This document shows, in pieces, positions 27,683-37,722 of a DNA stretch of 64,000 nt. Made by a program: the position numbers and the translations under genes. This stretch comes from Singulisphaera sp. GP187 (GTDB taxonomy: Bacteria > Planctomycetota > Planctomycetia > Isosphaerales > Isosphaeraceae). Below the pieces are notes generated by a model. It was not told the origin of the DNA and did no database searches. It saw only the letters and a program-made list of their open reading frames with translations. Location of the stretch: NCBI RefSeq assembly GCF_900129635.1, contig NZ_FSRB01000001.1:62001-126000 (forward strand). Reading direction: 5' to 3'. Position 1 is the stretch's first letter; every line of letters begins with the position of its first letter.

Positions 27683-29824
27683 TCAGGGGTTGTTTTCGGG
27701 CGATTCCAATCGCTCGGCGATTTTCGCGAGAGATTCGCGGATCTCGTCCTGGGAGGCTTCGAGGGCCTCGACCTCGCGGCGGAGCTCGGGCGGTAAGCTC
27801 GAGGCGTCGGGCCGGGACTTATCGACCCCCACCGTGTCGTCGTTGAGCCGGGACTGAAGCAGCCGGATCATCTTGAGCTCGGCGACGAGCCGGTTGAGCT
27901 CGCGCTCGCGTTCCCGCAAGTCCGACGGAAGCGGCGAGCCGGGCGGCGGCGGAGTGCCGGGCGGGAGGCGGCGGATCGCCTGGAGCAGCCCGAGCAAGTC
28001 TTCCTCGACCCGGATCTCCAGGGCGATCGTGCGAGCGGCGACGTCACCCGCCTTCAGCCAGCCTTCGATGCTCCGCATCTCGCGAGAGAGGACGCGGAGC
28101 GCGGTGGGCAGGGCGATACCGAACTCGGTCTCCTCGACCAGGGCGAGCAGGTGTTCCATGCGCTCGCCCAGTTCGGCCTCTTTCTTCGAGAGGCCGGAAA
28201 CCGCGATCAGCGCGGTGCGCGATTTCTGCAAGACCCGCGGAGCCTGCGCCTGGGTCGACTCGCGGATCGCGGCCTGCATCTCGTGCATCTCGGTCAGTTC
28301 GGCGACGAGCCGCGCCTGGAGTTCCTTGCGGAGCTCGACGAGGAGTTTCTCGACGGCCTGCGCGAGTTCCTCACGCGATTTCGTCAGCGCCTCGAGTGCG
28401 GCCGACTGGTTGTCGGCCGCCGGCTCGGCCGCGGTCTTGCCCAGACCCTCCTCGGCGGTCCGCATCGACCCGCTCGCGTGGATCAGGTCCTTGCGGAGGG
28501 CGACCCCGGCGTCTCCCAGCCTGGCCGAGACCTCCGCCAGCGTGTCGGTCGCGGTCCGGTTCTTGGATTGATCTCCCTGGCGGCGCTTGAACTCGCCCTC
28601 GGCGATCGTCCGCTTCGATTGCGTGACCTGCTCGTCGAACCGGGTGAGCTCCTGACCGATCATGGCGAGCGCCTTCTCCTCGGCCTCGATGGTCGCATCA
28701 GTATCCGTCCCTTCCAGGGAGCTCACCGCGTCGCCCAGGTGGGTGTCGGCCCGCCGCAGGTGAGGGGGCTGAAGGTCCGCGAACAAGGGGTCGGTGGCGA
28801 GGGCATTCGCCGTGTTCCGGATTTTGACTTCGCGATCTTTGAGCGCCGCACGCGCCTCTTTCACGGCGTCGCCATTCGGAGGCGCGTTCTTGGTGTCGGC
28901 GATCACGGCCTTCTGGTCGCGGGCCAGCGTCTCCAGGTCGGGCCGGCGTGCAGCCAGCCGGTCCAGCCCTTTGCGTTGCTCGATGGCGAAGCGGGACCAG
29001 CCGAGCTCGCGCCGCTCTTCCTTGACGATCCGATCGAGCTGGCTGAGCGTCTCGCGCATCTGGCGGAGCCGCGCCACCTTGAGCTGGAAGTCGAGGTCTT
29101 CGGCCAACAGCAAGTTGCGGAGGTGCTCGAGCTTGGCGACGAGTTCGCGAACCTCGGTCTCGGCCTTGCTGAGCTGAGCGTCCTTCATGAACTTGTGGGT
29201 CTCGCGCATCTGGTCGAGGATCTGCTCCTCACGCGAGAACTTCAGGGCCAGGCGGAGCCGGGAGGCGTTCTCGGGCTCGAGTCCCCGGAGGGCCTCGGAG
29301 AGCCGGAACATCCGCTCTTCCAACTCGGTCATCTGGGCGGCGACGTTCTCCTGGGTGAAGCCGATCGCGTCGCGTTCGGAGGCGGTCGTCTTCTTGGCCT
29401 GCTCCTTCTCCTTGGCCTTCTTTTCGTCGTCCGCCTTCTTCTTGTCGTCGGCCTTCTTTTCGTCGTCGGCCTTTTTCTTGTCGTCGGCCTTCTTGTCGTC
29501 GGCCTTCTTGTCGTCGGCCTTCTTGTCGTCGGCCTTCTTGTCGTCGGCCTTCTTGTCGTCGGCCTTCTTGTCGTCGGCCTTCTTGTCGTCGGCCTTCTTG
29601 TCGTCGGCCTTCTTGTCGTCGGCCTTCTTGTCGTCGGCCTTCTTGTCGTCGGCCTTCTTGTCGTCGGCCTTCTCGTCGTCGAAGACGCTGGCTGCCTTGG
29701 CCGCGTCGGTCTTGGCCTGGGCGAGGGCCGGGTGGGGCCTGACGGTTATCGCCGTGGCGAGGAAAAGTAAGAGAGCCAGGCGGCCGGCCGTGGTTAGGCG
29801 GTGATGCGTGCTAGGGCTTTTCAT
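27683..29824 (-). CDS. Exported coiled-coil protein with KKADD pentapeptide array
   Basis: 713 aa from the ATG at 29824, six bases after GGAGG and inside the end of the DUF4175-like gene (14-base overlap); an upstream start at 29878 is less likely. A signal peptide (LALLLFLATAITVRPHPALA) is followed by about fourteen KADDK repeats, then KKKADDE variants. From residue about 135 to the end the protein is long amphipathic helix, strongly coiled-coil (LEERMFRLSEALRGLEPENA; AKLEHLRNLLLAEDLDFQLK; ELNRLVAELKMIRLLQSRLN). No enzyme motif. A structural, periplasm-spanning role is possible. The repeat array is likely length-variable between strains. Confidence 0.8.
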   Translation of the reverse strand: MKSPSTHHRLTTAGRLALLLFLATAITVRPHPALAQAKTDAAKAASVFDDEKADDKKADDKKADDKKADDKKADDKKADDKKADDKKADDKKADDKKADDKKADDKKADDKKADDKKKADDEKKADDKKKADDEKKAKEKEQAKKTTASERDAIGFTQENVAAQMTELEERMFRLSEALRGLEPENASRLRLALKFSREEQILDQMRETHKFMKDAQLSKAETEVRELVAKLEHLRNLLLAEDLDFQLKVARLRQMRETLSQLDRIVKEERRELGWSRFAIEQRKGLDRLAARRPDLETLARDQKAVIADTKNAPPNGDAVKEARAALKDREVKIRNTANALATDPLFADLQPPHLRRADTHLGDAVSSLEGTDTDATIEAEEKALAMIGQELTRFDEQVTQSKRTIAEGEFKRRQGDQSKNRTATDTLAEVSARLGDAGVALRKDLIHASGSMRTAEEGLGKTAAEPAADNQSAALEALTKSREELAQAVEKLLVELRKELQARLVAELTEMHEMQAAIRESTQAQAPRVLQKSRTALIAVSGLSKKEAELGERMEHLLALVEETEFGIALPTALRVLSREMRSIEGWLKAGDVAARTIALEIRVEEDLLGLLQAIRRLPPGTPPPPGSPLPSDLRERERELNRLVAELKMIRLLQSRLNDDTVGVDKSRPDASSLPPELRREVEALEASQDEIRESLAKIAERLESPENNP
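29474..29677. repeat. 15-bp in-frame minisatellite encoding KADDK
   Basis: Roughly fourteen near-identical 15-base units (plus-strand unit GTCGTCGGCCTTCTT) within the 27683 gene. Unit length is a multiple of three, so copy-number change keeps the frame. Adjacent 30-base variants at 29420-29473 encode the KKKADDE form. Confidence 0.9.
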
Positions 29825-32036
29825 CGAAAACCTCCTGCGTGCGCGACTCCCGGGCTTTCTCGGCGGCCTGGAGAACATTTTGCTGCATTTTAATGACTTC
29901 GGCCACCTGATTCACGACGTCGACGAAACTTTCCCATTGAGACATCTGGTCGAGAATGATCTTCATCCCGGCCACGACCTCGCCGTGCAGGCGGTGGGCC
30001 GACTCGGCGTTGGCCCCTGCCTTGGGGGCGGTGCCGGTGAGCGACTGAAGCACTCCCCGCAGCTCGTTCACCGGGCCGGCGTTGAGGGCGCGGATCGGGT
30101 CGATCACCCCTTCCTGGAGCAGGCGGTGCGACTTTGGGGACCCGACCTGGTTCAGCTTCATCTCTTGGAGCGTGTCGGCGATCCGCCCGGCGATCAGGTC
30201 GAGTTGCCGCGACCCTGCGTTCAGGCCGCGCATCGCGGTCGCGTAGTCGTCGGCCGTCGGTGATCGGCTCAGCGCCGCGGCCCGTTTTTCCGCCGCCTCG
30301 TAGAGCGTGACGAACTTGGCCCGCTCCGCGCGCTGGCGGATCAAGATCTCGTAGAAGAGCTCATCGGCAGGTACGACCTGCATCTGGATCGCGGCGGATC
30401 GGCCGACCTGGGCCCCCCGGGCGCACTTGTCCTCGGCCTCGGCCACGAACCGGAGGATCGTGCCGAGGGGGGGCGGGTCGGCCTGGAGCTCGACGTCGTG
30501 CCGGGCCTGGTGGTCGAGCACCGCGCGGCCGCCCTCGGTGGCCAACGGCAGTGGGACGGTCTTCTTCGTCGTTTTCGGCTCGGCTTTGTCCCCGGCGCTG
30601 GTCGTCCGCTCGAGCTGCAAGCGAACGAGCGAAAGCCCGAGGTCGTCGGTCGCGGAGAGGGAGAGCGGGATGGTCGCGACGGGCGTGACGTGAGCGCCGA
30701 CGCCGACGGCCCGAAGCGCCACGCGCGGCTCCCGGTCCTTCAGCAGGCCGATCGAGAAGAAGGCGGGCTTCGAGGTCAGGCCGGTCGCGCGGGAGGTGAG
30801 CTGAACCTCGAGTGTGATCGCCTCGCGAAGCGTCCAATGGGCCGCGAACGTGCGTTCGTCGACTCGGGTGAGCTTCGGCGGCTGGCCCGGGTGGACGGTC
30901 AGGCGGGCGTCGGCGATCGGCTCGCTACCGACGAGGGTCAGCTCGACCTCGGTGTCGGGGAGGAAAACCGGGTGCTGGGCGCTCTCTTCAATCGCCCGGA
31001 ACTCGTTGCCGGGGGACCCTGGCTCCTTGACTCGAAGCTTGGTCGCCGTCAGCGAGGGCCGGTCGACGCGGTCCACCTTCACCGGCCCGAGCCAGTCGTC
31101 GCCCCCGGTCAGTTCAAACGTGGTCGACGTCGACGACGGCGGGAGCTCGTAACGGAAAACCGCGGGGCCGGTCGCGACCATGATGGCGTCGCGCACCGCC
31201 CCCTTGGGCGTCCGTTCCCGGACTCGCACCGCCTTGGGGACTTCCGGCGTTTGCGGTCGACTCCGCAAGACCAGTGGCTCACCGCGCCCCGGGACGATCC
31301 AGGCTCCCTTTTTGGACTCGATCGCATTCAGGTCGGCCCGGACCTCCAACGCGAACGGTTCGTCGCGGGGGGCGAGCAGCCGGTTGCGTTGATCCAGGCC
31401 CGACACGGTCAGATAGGTCCGCTGGGGCCAGCGCTCGGTGGACCCTCGCAGCCAGCGTGCCATGCTGAGCCGGGCCGCCTGGGGCGCGAGCACGGCGAAC
31501 AAGGTCGGGACGAGCAGGAGCACGAGCAGCGCCAGGCTTCGCTTGGTGGTCCGCCCTCGGTTCCAGAGCGAGGCCCAGTCCGAAGCGGCCAGCGCTTCGC
31601 TGGCCTGGCGGACCGCCAGCCGGATCATCGCCGGGGAGACCGATTCCTCCGACTCCCCCAACTGGTCGGGGAGTTGAAGCACGTCGGCCACCCGCCCCCC
31701 CGTCCCTGGTCGGAACCGGTCGAGCGTCACCGCCAAAGAGAGGTCGTCGAGCCGGGAGGCCCGCCAGCCCCGGAGGGCGCGGACGCACGCGAACGGGATC
31801 ACTCCGATCAGGACGGCCGCCAGCAGCAGGAGGCGGGCGGGCAGGCCGAGCCGGAACCACCAATCGAGGAAGACGAGCAGCGCCGCCGTCGCCACCAGGG
31901 CGGCCGCCGCGTCGAGTGCGAACTCCAGGGCCATCTGGAGTTGCAACCGCCGGCGCAGCCGTGCCAGCCGCGACCGCAGAAGCGCTTGCTCCTCGCGGAG
32001 CGAACCCAGGCTCGTGTTGTCGGTCGCGGTCGTCAC
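29811..32036 (-). CDS. DUF4175-like membrane protein
   Basis: 741 aa from GTG at 32036. Two membrane segments near the N-terminus (FALDAAAALVATAALLVFLD; ARLLLLAAVLIGVIPFACV), a cytoplasmic loop, a third (LALLVLLLVPTLFAVLAP), then a large periplasmic region with Ig-like beta domains (LTVSGLDQRNRLLAPRDEPF; LTVHPGQPPKLTRVDERTF) and a C-terminal helical part. This matches the layout of DUF4175-type proteins that accompany MoxR/DUF58/VWA genes. Function unknown; probably an envelope component of the train. Gap of 79 bases to the upstream gene; it overlaps the coiled-coil gene. Confidence 0.8.
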   Translation of the reverse strand: MTTATDNTSLGSLREEQALLRSRLARLRRRLQLQMALEFALDAAAALVATAALLVFLDWWFRLGLPARLLLLAAVLIGVIPFACVRALRGWRASRLDDLSLAVTLDRFRPGTGGRVADVLQLPDQLGESEESVSPAMIRLAVRQASEALAASDWASLWNRGRTTKRSLALLVLLLVPTLFAVLAPQAARLSMARWLRGSTERWPQRTYLTVSGLDQRNRLLAPRDEPFALEVRADLNAIESKKGAWIVPGRGEPLVLRSRPQTPEVPKAVRVRERTPKGAVRDAIMVATGPAVFRYELPPSSTSTTFELTGGDDWLGPVKVDRVDRPSLTATKLRVKEPGSPGNEFRAIEESAQHPVFLPDTEVELTLVGSEPIADARLTVHPGQPPKLTRVDERTFAAHWTLREAITLEVQLTSRATGLTSKPAFFSIGLLKDREPRVALRAVGVGAHVTPVATIPLSLSATDDLGLSLVRLQLERTTSAGDKAEPKTTKKTVPLPLATEGGRAVLDHQARHDVELQADPPPLGTILRFVAEAEDKCARGAQVGRSAAIQMQVVPADELFYEILIRQRAERAKFVTLYEAAEKRAAALSRSPTADDYATAMRGLNAGSRQLDLIAGRIADTLQEMKLNQVGSPKSHRLLQEGVIDPIRALNAGPVNELRGVLQSLTGTAPKAGANAESAHRLHGEVVAGMKIILDQMSQWESFVDVVNQVAEVIKMQQNVLQAAEKARESRTQEVFDEKP

Positions 32037-32115
32037 GGTTCAATGTCTCGATAGAAATAAGTATGAGGGGGACGGGGGCCGTCGGATTCCGTCCCCGTTG
32101 GGTCCGATCCTGGAC

Positions 32116-34566
32116 TCAGACCATCCGGAACACTTTGCGGAGCACCCACTCGGAGGTCAGGCCGAGCACGATCGTCGCATAGAGCAGGGGGGCGTCCCAC
32201 AACTCTTCGCGATCCTCCAAGGTGCGCGTGACCTCACGCATCGCGATCGCGTCGTCGAGCTTGCTGACGCTCGGCAGGTCGAAGACTTTCCCTTTGGTGA
32301 GCCGGGCGAGGTCGGCCAGGAGCGGCCGGTTCAGCGACGGCTCGTCGATCTCACGCCTCGGTGGCTCGACCCGGAAGGTTGTGGTCGAGACCCGGACCGT
32401 CGATCCCTCCTCGGCGCCGGTCGCCGGGGTGATCTTCAACGAGTAAGACCCCGCCTTCTCGGCCGGGAAGGTTGCGGTGAGCAGCTCGGCGTCGTCGACC
32501 GCACGTTCGAAGTGGATCGGCTCGGCGGGTTGGTCGCCAATCTCGAGCTCGGCGGCCAGGCCGGACGCCTCGGCCACCGCGGCGGCCTCGGTAAACCGGA
32601 CCCCGACCGACACTTGATCGCCGACCCGATAGGCCGACTTGCCCAGGTGCACCTGGAACGGGAACCGACCCCCGAGCGCCTTGTTCCGGCCGACCCGGTC
32701 GACCAGCCGCGCCCAGAAGCCATCGAAGTAGTCCTCCGAGAGATAGCGCCAGCGGTACGTGCTATCGAACCCGATGAAGACCGTGCGCCCCGGGCCATAA
32801 AGCTGCGAGGCGAGCAGGACGTGCCGGCCGTACTGGTTCTGCATCCGCGGGTCGCCGTGGCGGGCGAGGACCGTTGCCCCGGGGCGGGCCCGGGTGACGG
32901 GGAAGCTCCAGTACATGCCCGGCAGACTCGTCAGGATCGCTCGATTCCGGATCGGGTCGGGGTTGAACTCGAAGATCGGGTCGCCCCGCCCCTCGGGTGT
33001 CAGTTCGAGCAGGTAGGTGGTTTGCGTACTCAAGCGGACCTGCGCCTCGGTCCGGAACAGGCCGGGCTCGCGGACGACGGGCAAGAGGCGGGTCCATTTC
33101 CCCCCTTCCGACTCGGCGTCGTCGGTCTCAAAGAGCTGCTGGGAATAGAGTTCCCCCGGGACGAAGATCAGGCCGCCGCCGTCCTTGCCGACGAAGTTGA
33201 TGATCATCTCGGGCCACTGGGTGCCGAGGGTCCGCATGTCCGGGTCGACCAGGAGGAGGGCGTCGTAGCGGCCCAGTTCCTCCGCGTCGCTGGGCAGGCG
33301 CTGAATGGGCCGGTCGCCGCCTTGCTTGTAGCCCGGGTCGGCGTGTTGGAGCCAGATGCCGGACTCAACATGCTGGTCGCGCTGAAGCGCGTTGCGGAGA
33401 AACTGAAACTCCGGCGACGGCGACCCAGCGATCATCAAGAGCCGGATCTGCTGGCGAACGACCCGCACCGGGGCGGTCGCGACGTTGTCCTCCAGGGTGA
33501 GCTCCGGGCCGGCCTCCCCGACCCGGGCGCGAAACTCGTACTGGCCGACCACCTTGGGGATGATCCGGAACGTCGTTCGCTTGAGCACGCCGTCTTCACC
33601 CAGGGCCACCCGCTGGTCACCGACCGGTTCCCAGTCATTGCCGTTGATCCGTTGCTCGAGCGTCACCGTCCCCTCGGCGTCCTTGAGCCCGCGGGCCTCG
33701 ATCACGACGCCCACCGTCATCGGGTCGCGGGCGAAGACGACCGGGCTGGCCTCAACCTCGGCGAGCCGGATGTTCCGCGGCCCCTCCTCGGCGCCGGCGG
33801 CGATCGGGAAGACCGGGATCCCCTGGCGGATCGCCGCTTCCACGGCCTTGAGCGGATCTTCCCCGGCGTTCGATCGACCGTCGGTCACCAGCACGATCCC
33901 GGCCACCGGCCGGCCGCGGTGTGACGCCAGGACGTCCCGAAGCGCATCGCCCAGCGGCGAGACGCCCCGGTTCGGCTTGAGGTCATCGAGCTTTCGGCCC
34001 CGCGACGGGCTGGCGGCCCCGGTCCGGGCTCCCGACTCGAGGTCATAAACGAAGAGCTCCCGACCCCGCCCGAGCTTCTCGAGGTTGGGGCGAAGTGACG
34101 TCTTGACCAGGTCGAGCCTCGGTGTCTCCCGGAGCCGGTCGACGGGCGACTTCCCCCCTTCGGACCGGAGTCGGAGCGCGGCGGCGACCTCGGCCGCCTT
34201 CGTTTCGTCAGTGTACGGGTCGGCGAACCGCATGCTCTCCGAGTCGTCGATGATCACCGGCAAGTGCGAGGGCACGGTCTCGCGGCGGATCGTGACCAGG
34301 ACCGGCTCGATGAGCATGACCGCGACCGCCACCAGGACGAGCAGGCGGAGACCGACCAGCAGGGTTCGCCTCGACTGCGAGAGGTCGCGCCGTTCGCGGC
34401 GGTAGAGCTGCCAGAGGAGGACCGAGAGCGCCACCGCCGTCAGCAGGGTCGCGAGGGCTGCGCTCCCGTCGGGCAGGGCCGAGAGCTCCAGCCGGGTGCT
34501 GCCTCCGGGCGCAACCTCGCCGGGCGATCGGTCGATTCCCAGGAGCCACTTCCAGATGCTGCTCAT
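32116..34566 (-). CDS. Membrane VWA/glutamine-amidotransferase-like protein
   Basis: 816 aa. Two N-terminal membrane helices (LATLLTAVALSVLLWQLY; LLVGLRLLVLVAVAVMLIEP) precede a von Willebrand A-like domain with a MIDAS-type start VIIDDSESMRF and GIVLVTDGRSNAGEDPL. A middle region (RLLMIAGSPSPEFQFLRNAL; YDALLLVDPDMRTLG; GGGLIFVPGELYS) resembles the class-I glutamine-amidotransferase-like fold found in these proteins, without an obvious catalytic Cys. Ig-like domains follow, then a C-terminal membrane helix. Such proteins pair with BatA-type VWA proteins; the function is not established. GGAGGG precedes the ATG. Confidence 0.85.
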   Translation of the reverse strand: MSSIWKWLLGIDRSPGEVAPGGSTRLELSALPDGSAALATLLTAVALSVLLWQLYRRERRDLSQSRRTLLVGLRLLVLVAVAVMLIEPVLVTIRRETVPSHLPVIIDDSESMRFADPYTDETKAAEVAAALRLRSEGGKSPVDRLRETPRLDLVKTSLRPNLEKLGRGRELFVYDLESGARTGAASPSRGRKLDDLKPNRGVSPLGDALRDVLASHRGRPVAGIVLVTDGRSNAGEDPLKAVEAAIRQGIPVFPIAAGAEEGPRNIRLAEVEASPVVFARDPMTVGVVIEARGLKDAEGTVTLEQRINGNDWEPVGDQRVALGEDGVLKRTTFRIIPKVVGQYEFRARVGEAGPELTLEDNVATAPVRVVRQQIRLLMIAGSPSPEFQFLRNALQRDQHVESGIWLQHADPGYKQGGDRPIQRLPSDAEELGRYDALLLVDPDMRTLGTQWPEMIINFVGKDGGGLIFVPGELYSQQLFETDDAESEGGKWTRLLPVVREPGLFRTEAQVRLSTQTTYLLELTPEGRGDPIFEFNPDPIRNRAILTSLPGMYWSFPVTRARPGATVLARHGDPRMQNQYGRHVLLASQLYGPGRTVFIGFDSTYRWRYLSEDYFDGFWARLVDRVGRNKALGGRFPFQVHLGKSAYRVGDQVSVGVRFTEAAAVAEASGLAAELEIGDQPAEPIHFERAVDDAELLTATFPAEKAGSYSLKITPATGAEEGSTVRVSTTTFRVEPPRREIDEPSLNRPLLADLARLTKGKVFDLPSVSKLDDAIAMREVTRTLEDREELWDAPLLYATIVLGLTSEWVLRKVFRMV

Positions 34567-34632
34567 AACCCTCCGCCTGACTGAAAGAAGATCGGGATGT
34601 CGATGTCGCGGCCGTCGGTGTCCGCGTTCGCG

Positions 34633-36801
34633 TCAACGCGAGCGACCGACCCAGGTCGCCAGGATCGGCTCGAGGATCAGGAGCCCGAGGAGTCCCCAGG
34701 CGAGCTGATGCCAGATCTCTTGACCAGTCGCCGAAAACGCGTCGATACCGTCGCCCCGGGCCGAGGCGACCTCCAACTTCAAGGGCTGCAACATCGCCTT
34801 GAGATCTTGGGTCTTGATCCGAGCGAGCGCACTCTCACGGCGGTCCGGGTTGGCCGCGAACAGGTCTTGCTGGGTCCCGAGCGAACCCTCATCCCAGGTC
34901 ACCCGGTAGAGCCCGGCGCGCCTGGTGTCGGGCAGGTCGATCGCCACGGCCGGGCCGAGGTCGTCCGCCCCTTTACTGGCGAGCGGGACGGCCGCCAGCG
35001 ATTGCGGTTCGCCCGCGCCGGGCGGGGTGACTTTGACGTTCGCGACTTGCTGGCTCGAGCGAACGACCCGGCGGGGCCGGTCGCCGGCCATAACGGTGTT
35101 CGCCAGCGAGGTCGGCCGCGCGGTCCCGCGGACGGCTTCGCGGATCGCCAGGACGAAGCTCGGCTCGATCGGCCAGTCGTTCCCGACCCGGTCGGCCGTG
35201 CTCGTCCAGAGCAGGACCCGGCCGTCGCCGACGATCCGCTCGATCACCGCGGGCGAACGGACCACGTCGTTCCAGCGGGCGAGCACCCGGACCTTCCCCT
35301 CGTCGCTCTCTTCCCCCACCGTCATGATCTGCCGGGCCGTCACGCGTTCGAGCGCGGAGGGACGGAGCTCCAGCAGCTTCTCGATCGGCGACGGTCGAAC
35401 CGCCTCGATGAACAGGCCACGGATCTCGCCGTCAAGTTGCCCCTTCAAGGGGAACGGGAGCAGCTTCTCGCCGTTCGGATTGCGATAGAGCAGGTCGTTG
35501 TAGAGCCCGTGATCGAGCTTGGCGCCGGTGAAAACCATAAGCCCCATTCCAGCACGGACGAGCCGGGCCAACTGGTTGGCCTGTTCGGTCGTGGGGGCCG
35601 TGACGTTCGCGAGGACGAGCACGTCGGCCGGTTCGAGCCGGGGCGAGAGAAAATCCTCCTCCTGGACCGTCTCGACGCGCCAGGCCTCGGCGTCGCCGAC
35701 CCCGATCGACAAGGGGGCGGCGAGGTAATCCACCTCGGACCCGAACGGTTCCGACGACGGGTCACCGTCCACCAGGCGGATCAGGAGCGAGTCCTTGACC
35801 GGGATCGCGGCCCACTGCTGGTTGTCCCCCGGCAGTTCGTCCTCGGGGAGCTGGAGCGAGAGGTCGTGCGGCCCGCTCCCCGGAAAGCGAACCGTCAGCG
35901 GCACCTTCGCGGCCTGTCGGGGCGCGATCTCCGGCAAGGTCAGCTCGATCGGCCGATCGTCGACCCGGAGGATCGCCTTGGCCCCGGTGATCACCCGTGG
36001 GGAGGCGTTGCGAATCAGGGCCTCCCAGCGGCTCTCCGCGCCGGCCAAAATGGTCCGGTCGAGCGGCACCAGAGACTCCAACGCGACGTTGGCCACTTCG
36101 TCGGCCCCGACGTCCACCACGCGGACGTGAAGCCCCTGTTCGTTCCAGCGGCGGGCGATCGCGGAAACACCCGCGTCCCAGCCTGCTTTACGAAGGTCGG
36201 TGACGATCGTGAGTTGCCGGGTGGGATAGGTACACGATTGCAGGACCCCATCGACCCCGGCCAGCACGGCCGGCCAGGCGGCGTGGGTCTCGGTCTGGGG
36301 GAGCGCGAGGGCGTCGCCCGAGAGCTCCGCGCGGCGCGTCCCTTCGACTTCGAGGAAGACGGGGACGCGGGGGGCGGAGGTCGCGACGAGCGTACAGCGG
36401 TCCCCCGGCCGGGTGGCGGCGAGCAGCGCGCCGGCCACTTCACGGGCGCGGTGGAACGCAGGGGGGCCGTCGGAGGCGTAGCCCATGCTCAGCGAGTCAT
36501 CGACCAGGATCACGTGGCTGGTCCGCCCGCCGCCGCCGAGCCAGCGCTCGAGGCCAGTCGGGTTGACCAGCGGGCGAGCGAGGAAGAAGAACAAGAGCAC
36601 GGGCAGGGCGATCCGGAGCAGGAGCAGGAGTAGTTGCTCGATCTGGATCCGCCGCCGGTTGCGCTGGATGGTGAGTTTCAGGTAGCGCATCGGCGCCCAT
36701 TCCACCCGGCGGAACCGGCGGCGGTTCAGCAGGTGGATGATGATGGGGATAGCGCCGAGCAGCGTGCCCCAGATCAGCAGTGGACTCAAAAAAGTGAACA
36801 T
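34633..36801 (-). CDS. BatA-type (aerotolerance regulator N-terminal) VWA membrane protein
   Basis: 722 aa. The first 95 residues are the BatA/TIGR02226 N-terminal domain: two membrane helices flanking NRRRFRRVEWAPMRYL and RRRIQIEQLLLLLLRIALPV. A VWA domain follows with a MIDAS-like start HVILVDDSLSMGYASDG. The remaining 450 residues include a second region with a GATase-like look (DVLVLANVTAPTTEQANQLA; GLMVFTGAKLDHGLYND) and a C-terminal helix (LAWGLLGLLILEPILATWVG). It starts three bases after the DUF58 stop, so is surely co-transcribed. It presumably binds the MoxR/DUF58 machinery at the membrane. Confidence 0.88.
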   Translation of the reverse strand: MFTFLSPLLIWGTLLGAIPIIIHLLNRRRFRRVEWAPMRYLKLTIQRNRRRIQIEQLLLLLLRIALPVLLFFFLARPLVNPTGLERWLGGGGRTSHVILVDDSLSMGYASDGPPAFHRAREVAGALLAATRPGDRCTLVATSAPRVPVFLEVEGTRRAELSGDALALPQTETHAAWPAVLAGVDGVLQSCTYPTRQLTIVTDLRKAGWDAGVSAIARRWNEQGLHVRVVDVGADEVANVALESLVPLDRTILAGAESRWEALIRNASPRVITGAKAILRVDDRPIELTLPEIAPRQAAKVPLTVRFPGSGPHDLSLQLPEDELPGDNQQWAAIPVKDSLLIRLVDGDPSSEPFGSEVDYLAAPLSIGVGDAEAWRVETVQEEDFLSPRLEPADVLVLANVTAPTTEQANQLARLVRAGMGLMVFTGAKLDHGLYNDLLYRNPNGEKLLPFPLKGQLDGEIRGLFIEAVRPSPIEKLLELRPSALERVTARQIMTVGEESDEGKVRVLARWNDVVRSPAVIERIVGDGRVLLWTSTADRVGNDWPIEPSFVLAIREAVRGTARPTSLANTVMAGDRPRRVVRSSQQVANVKVTPPGAGEPQSLAAVPLASKGADDLGPAVAIDLPDTRRAGLYRVTWDEGSLGTQQDLFAANPDRRESALARIKTQDLKAMLQPLKLEVASARGDGIDAFSATGQEIWHQLAWGLLGLLILEPILATWVGRSR

Positions 36802-36804
36802 GGT

Positions 36805-37722
36805 TTAGGACCGCCCACCTGTCCCGCCCGCTTCCTGCCGCGCGTGCAGGAAGGAGCTGAGTGACTCGCTCAGGGGTGTGTCGGTGAAGAACCGGACATG
36901 GTCGTACCCGCGAGCGCCACATTCTTGGCTGACACCGTTGAGAAACTCATCCATCGCGCGGCGGTAGGCCAGGCGAAACGCCCCGGGCTCGGCGTACAGC
37001 TCTTCGTCCCCTTCGATATCGCGGAAGAGGGTGGGCCCGTCGAACGGCAAGTCGGTTTCGTCGCGGTCGAGCACTTGCAACACAAGCACCTCGTGCCCTT
37101 GGAACCGCAGGCGATTGAGGCTGTCGTACACGGCGTCCAGGTCCGTGAACAGGTCGGAGACGATGACGAGCAGGCCGCGGCGGCGGATCCGGCCCGCGAG
37201 CGAGCGGAGCATGCCGCCGAGCTCGGTCTTCCGGCCCGGCACGCACTTTTCCAAGAGCCCCGACATCACGGTGACTTGCGACTGGGTCGCGCTCGGCGTG
37301 AGCACGGTCCCCGCCTCCTCATCGAACAGGACGAGGCCGACCGGGTCTTGCTGCCGCGCCAGGAGCATGGCGAGCGTGACGACCAGGGTCGCGCCATAGT
37401 CGTACTTCGAGAGGGCGGCTTTCGACCCTCGATAGTTCATCGACGCGCTGGCGTCGACGACGAACGTAACCCGGGCGTTGCTCTCTTCTTCATATTGTTT
37501 GATGTAGTGACGATCGGACCGGGCGAACACCCGCCAGTCGAGCCGGCGCAGGTCGTCACCGGGCGTATATTCCCGGTACGACGCGAACTCAATGTTAAAC
37601 CCGTGGAAGGGACTGCGGTGTTGGCCGCTGATCCCCCCCTCGGCGAGCCGACGCGATCGCAGGGTCAGGTCGGCGATCTGGGCGATGGCGTCAGGATCGG
37701 AATACGTCCGCGACGGCGGCAT
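36805..37722 (-). CDS. DUF58 domain protein
   Basis: 305 aa from the ATG at 37722 (AAGGGAG six bases upstream), which overlaps the moxR gene by 32 bases. It has the DUF58 signature (FASYREYTPGDDLRRLDWRV; YIKQYEEESNARVTFVVDAS) and a VWA-like core with VDASASM and VIVSDLFTDLD. No membrane segment. In known systems DUF58 proteins work with MoxR AAA+ ATPases as chaperone-type adaptors for VWA proteins. Here it lies directly between moxR and the two VWA genes, the usual order. Confidence 0.92.
   Translation of the reverse strand: MPPSRTYSDPDAIAQIADLTLRSRRLAEGGISGQHRSPFHGFNIEFASYREYTPGDDLRRLDWRVFARSDRHYIKQYEEESNARVTFVVDASASMNYRGSKAALSKYDYGATLVVTLAMLLARQQDPVGLVLFDEEAGTVLTPSATQSQVTVMSGLLEKCVPGRKTELGGMLRSLAGRIRRRGLLVIVSDLFTDLDAVYDSLNRLRFQGHEVLVLQVLDRDETDLPFDGPTLFRDIEGDEELYAEPGAFRLAYRRAMDEFLNGVSQECGARGYDHVRFFTDTPLSESLSSFLHARQEAGGTGGRS

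Noticed and set aside
30498..36633. Long plus-strand ORFs (518, 636 and 678 aa) opposite the VWA and DUF4175-like genes
   Set aside because: Shadows of high-GC genes; Arg/Pro/Gly-rich with no domains.
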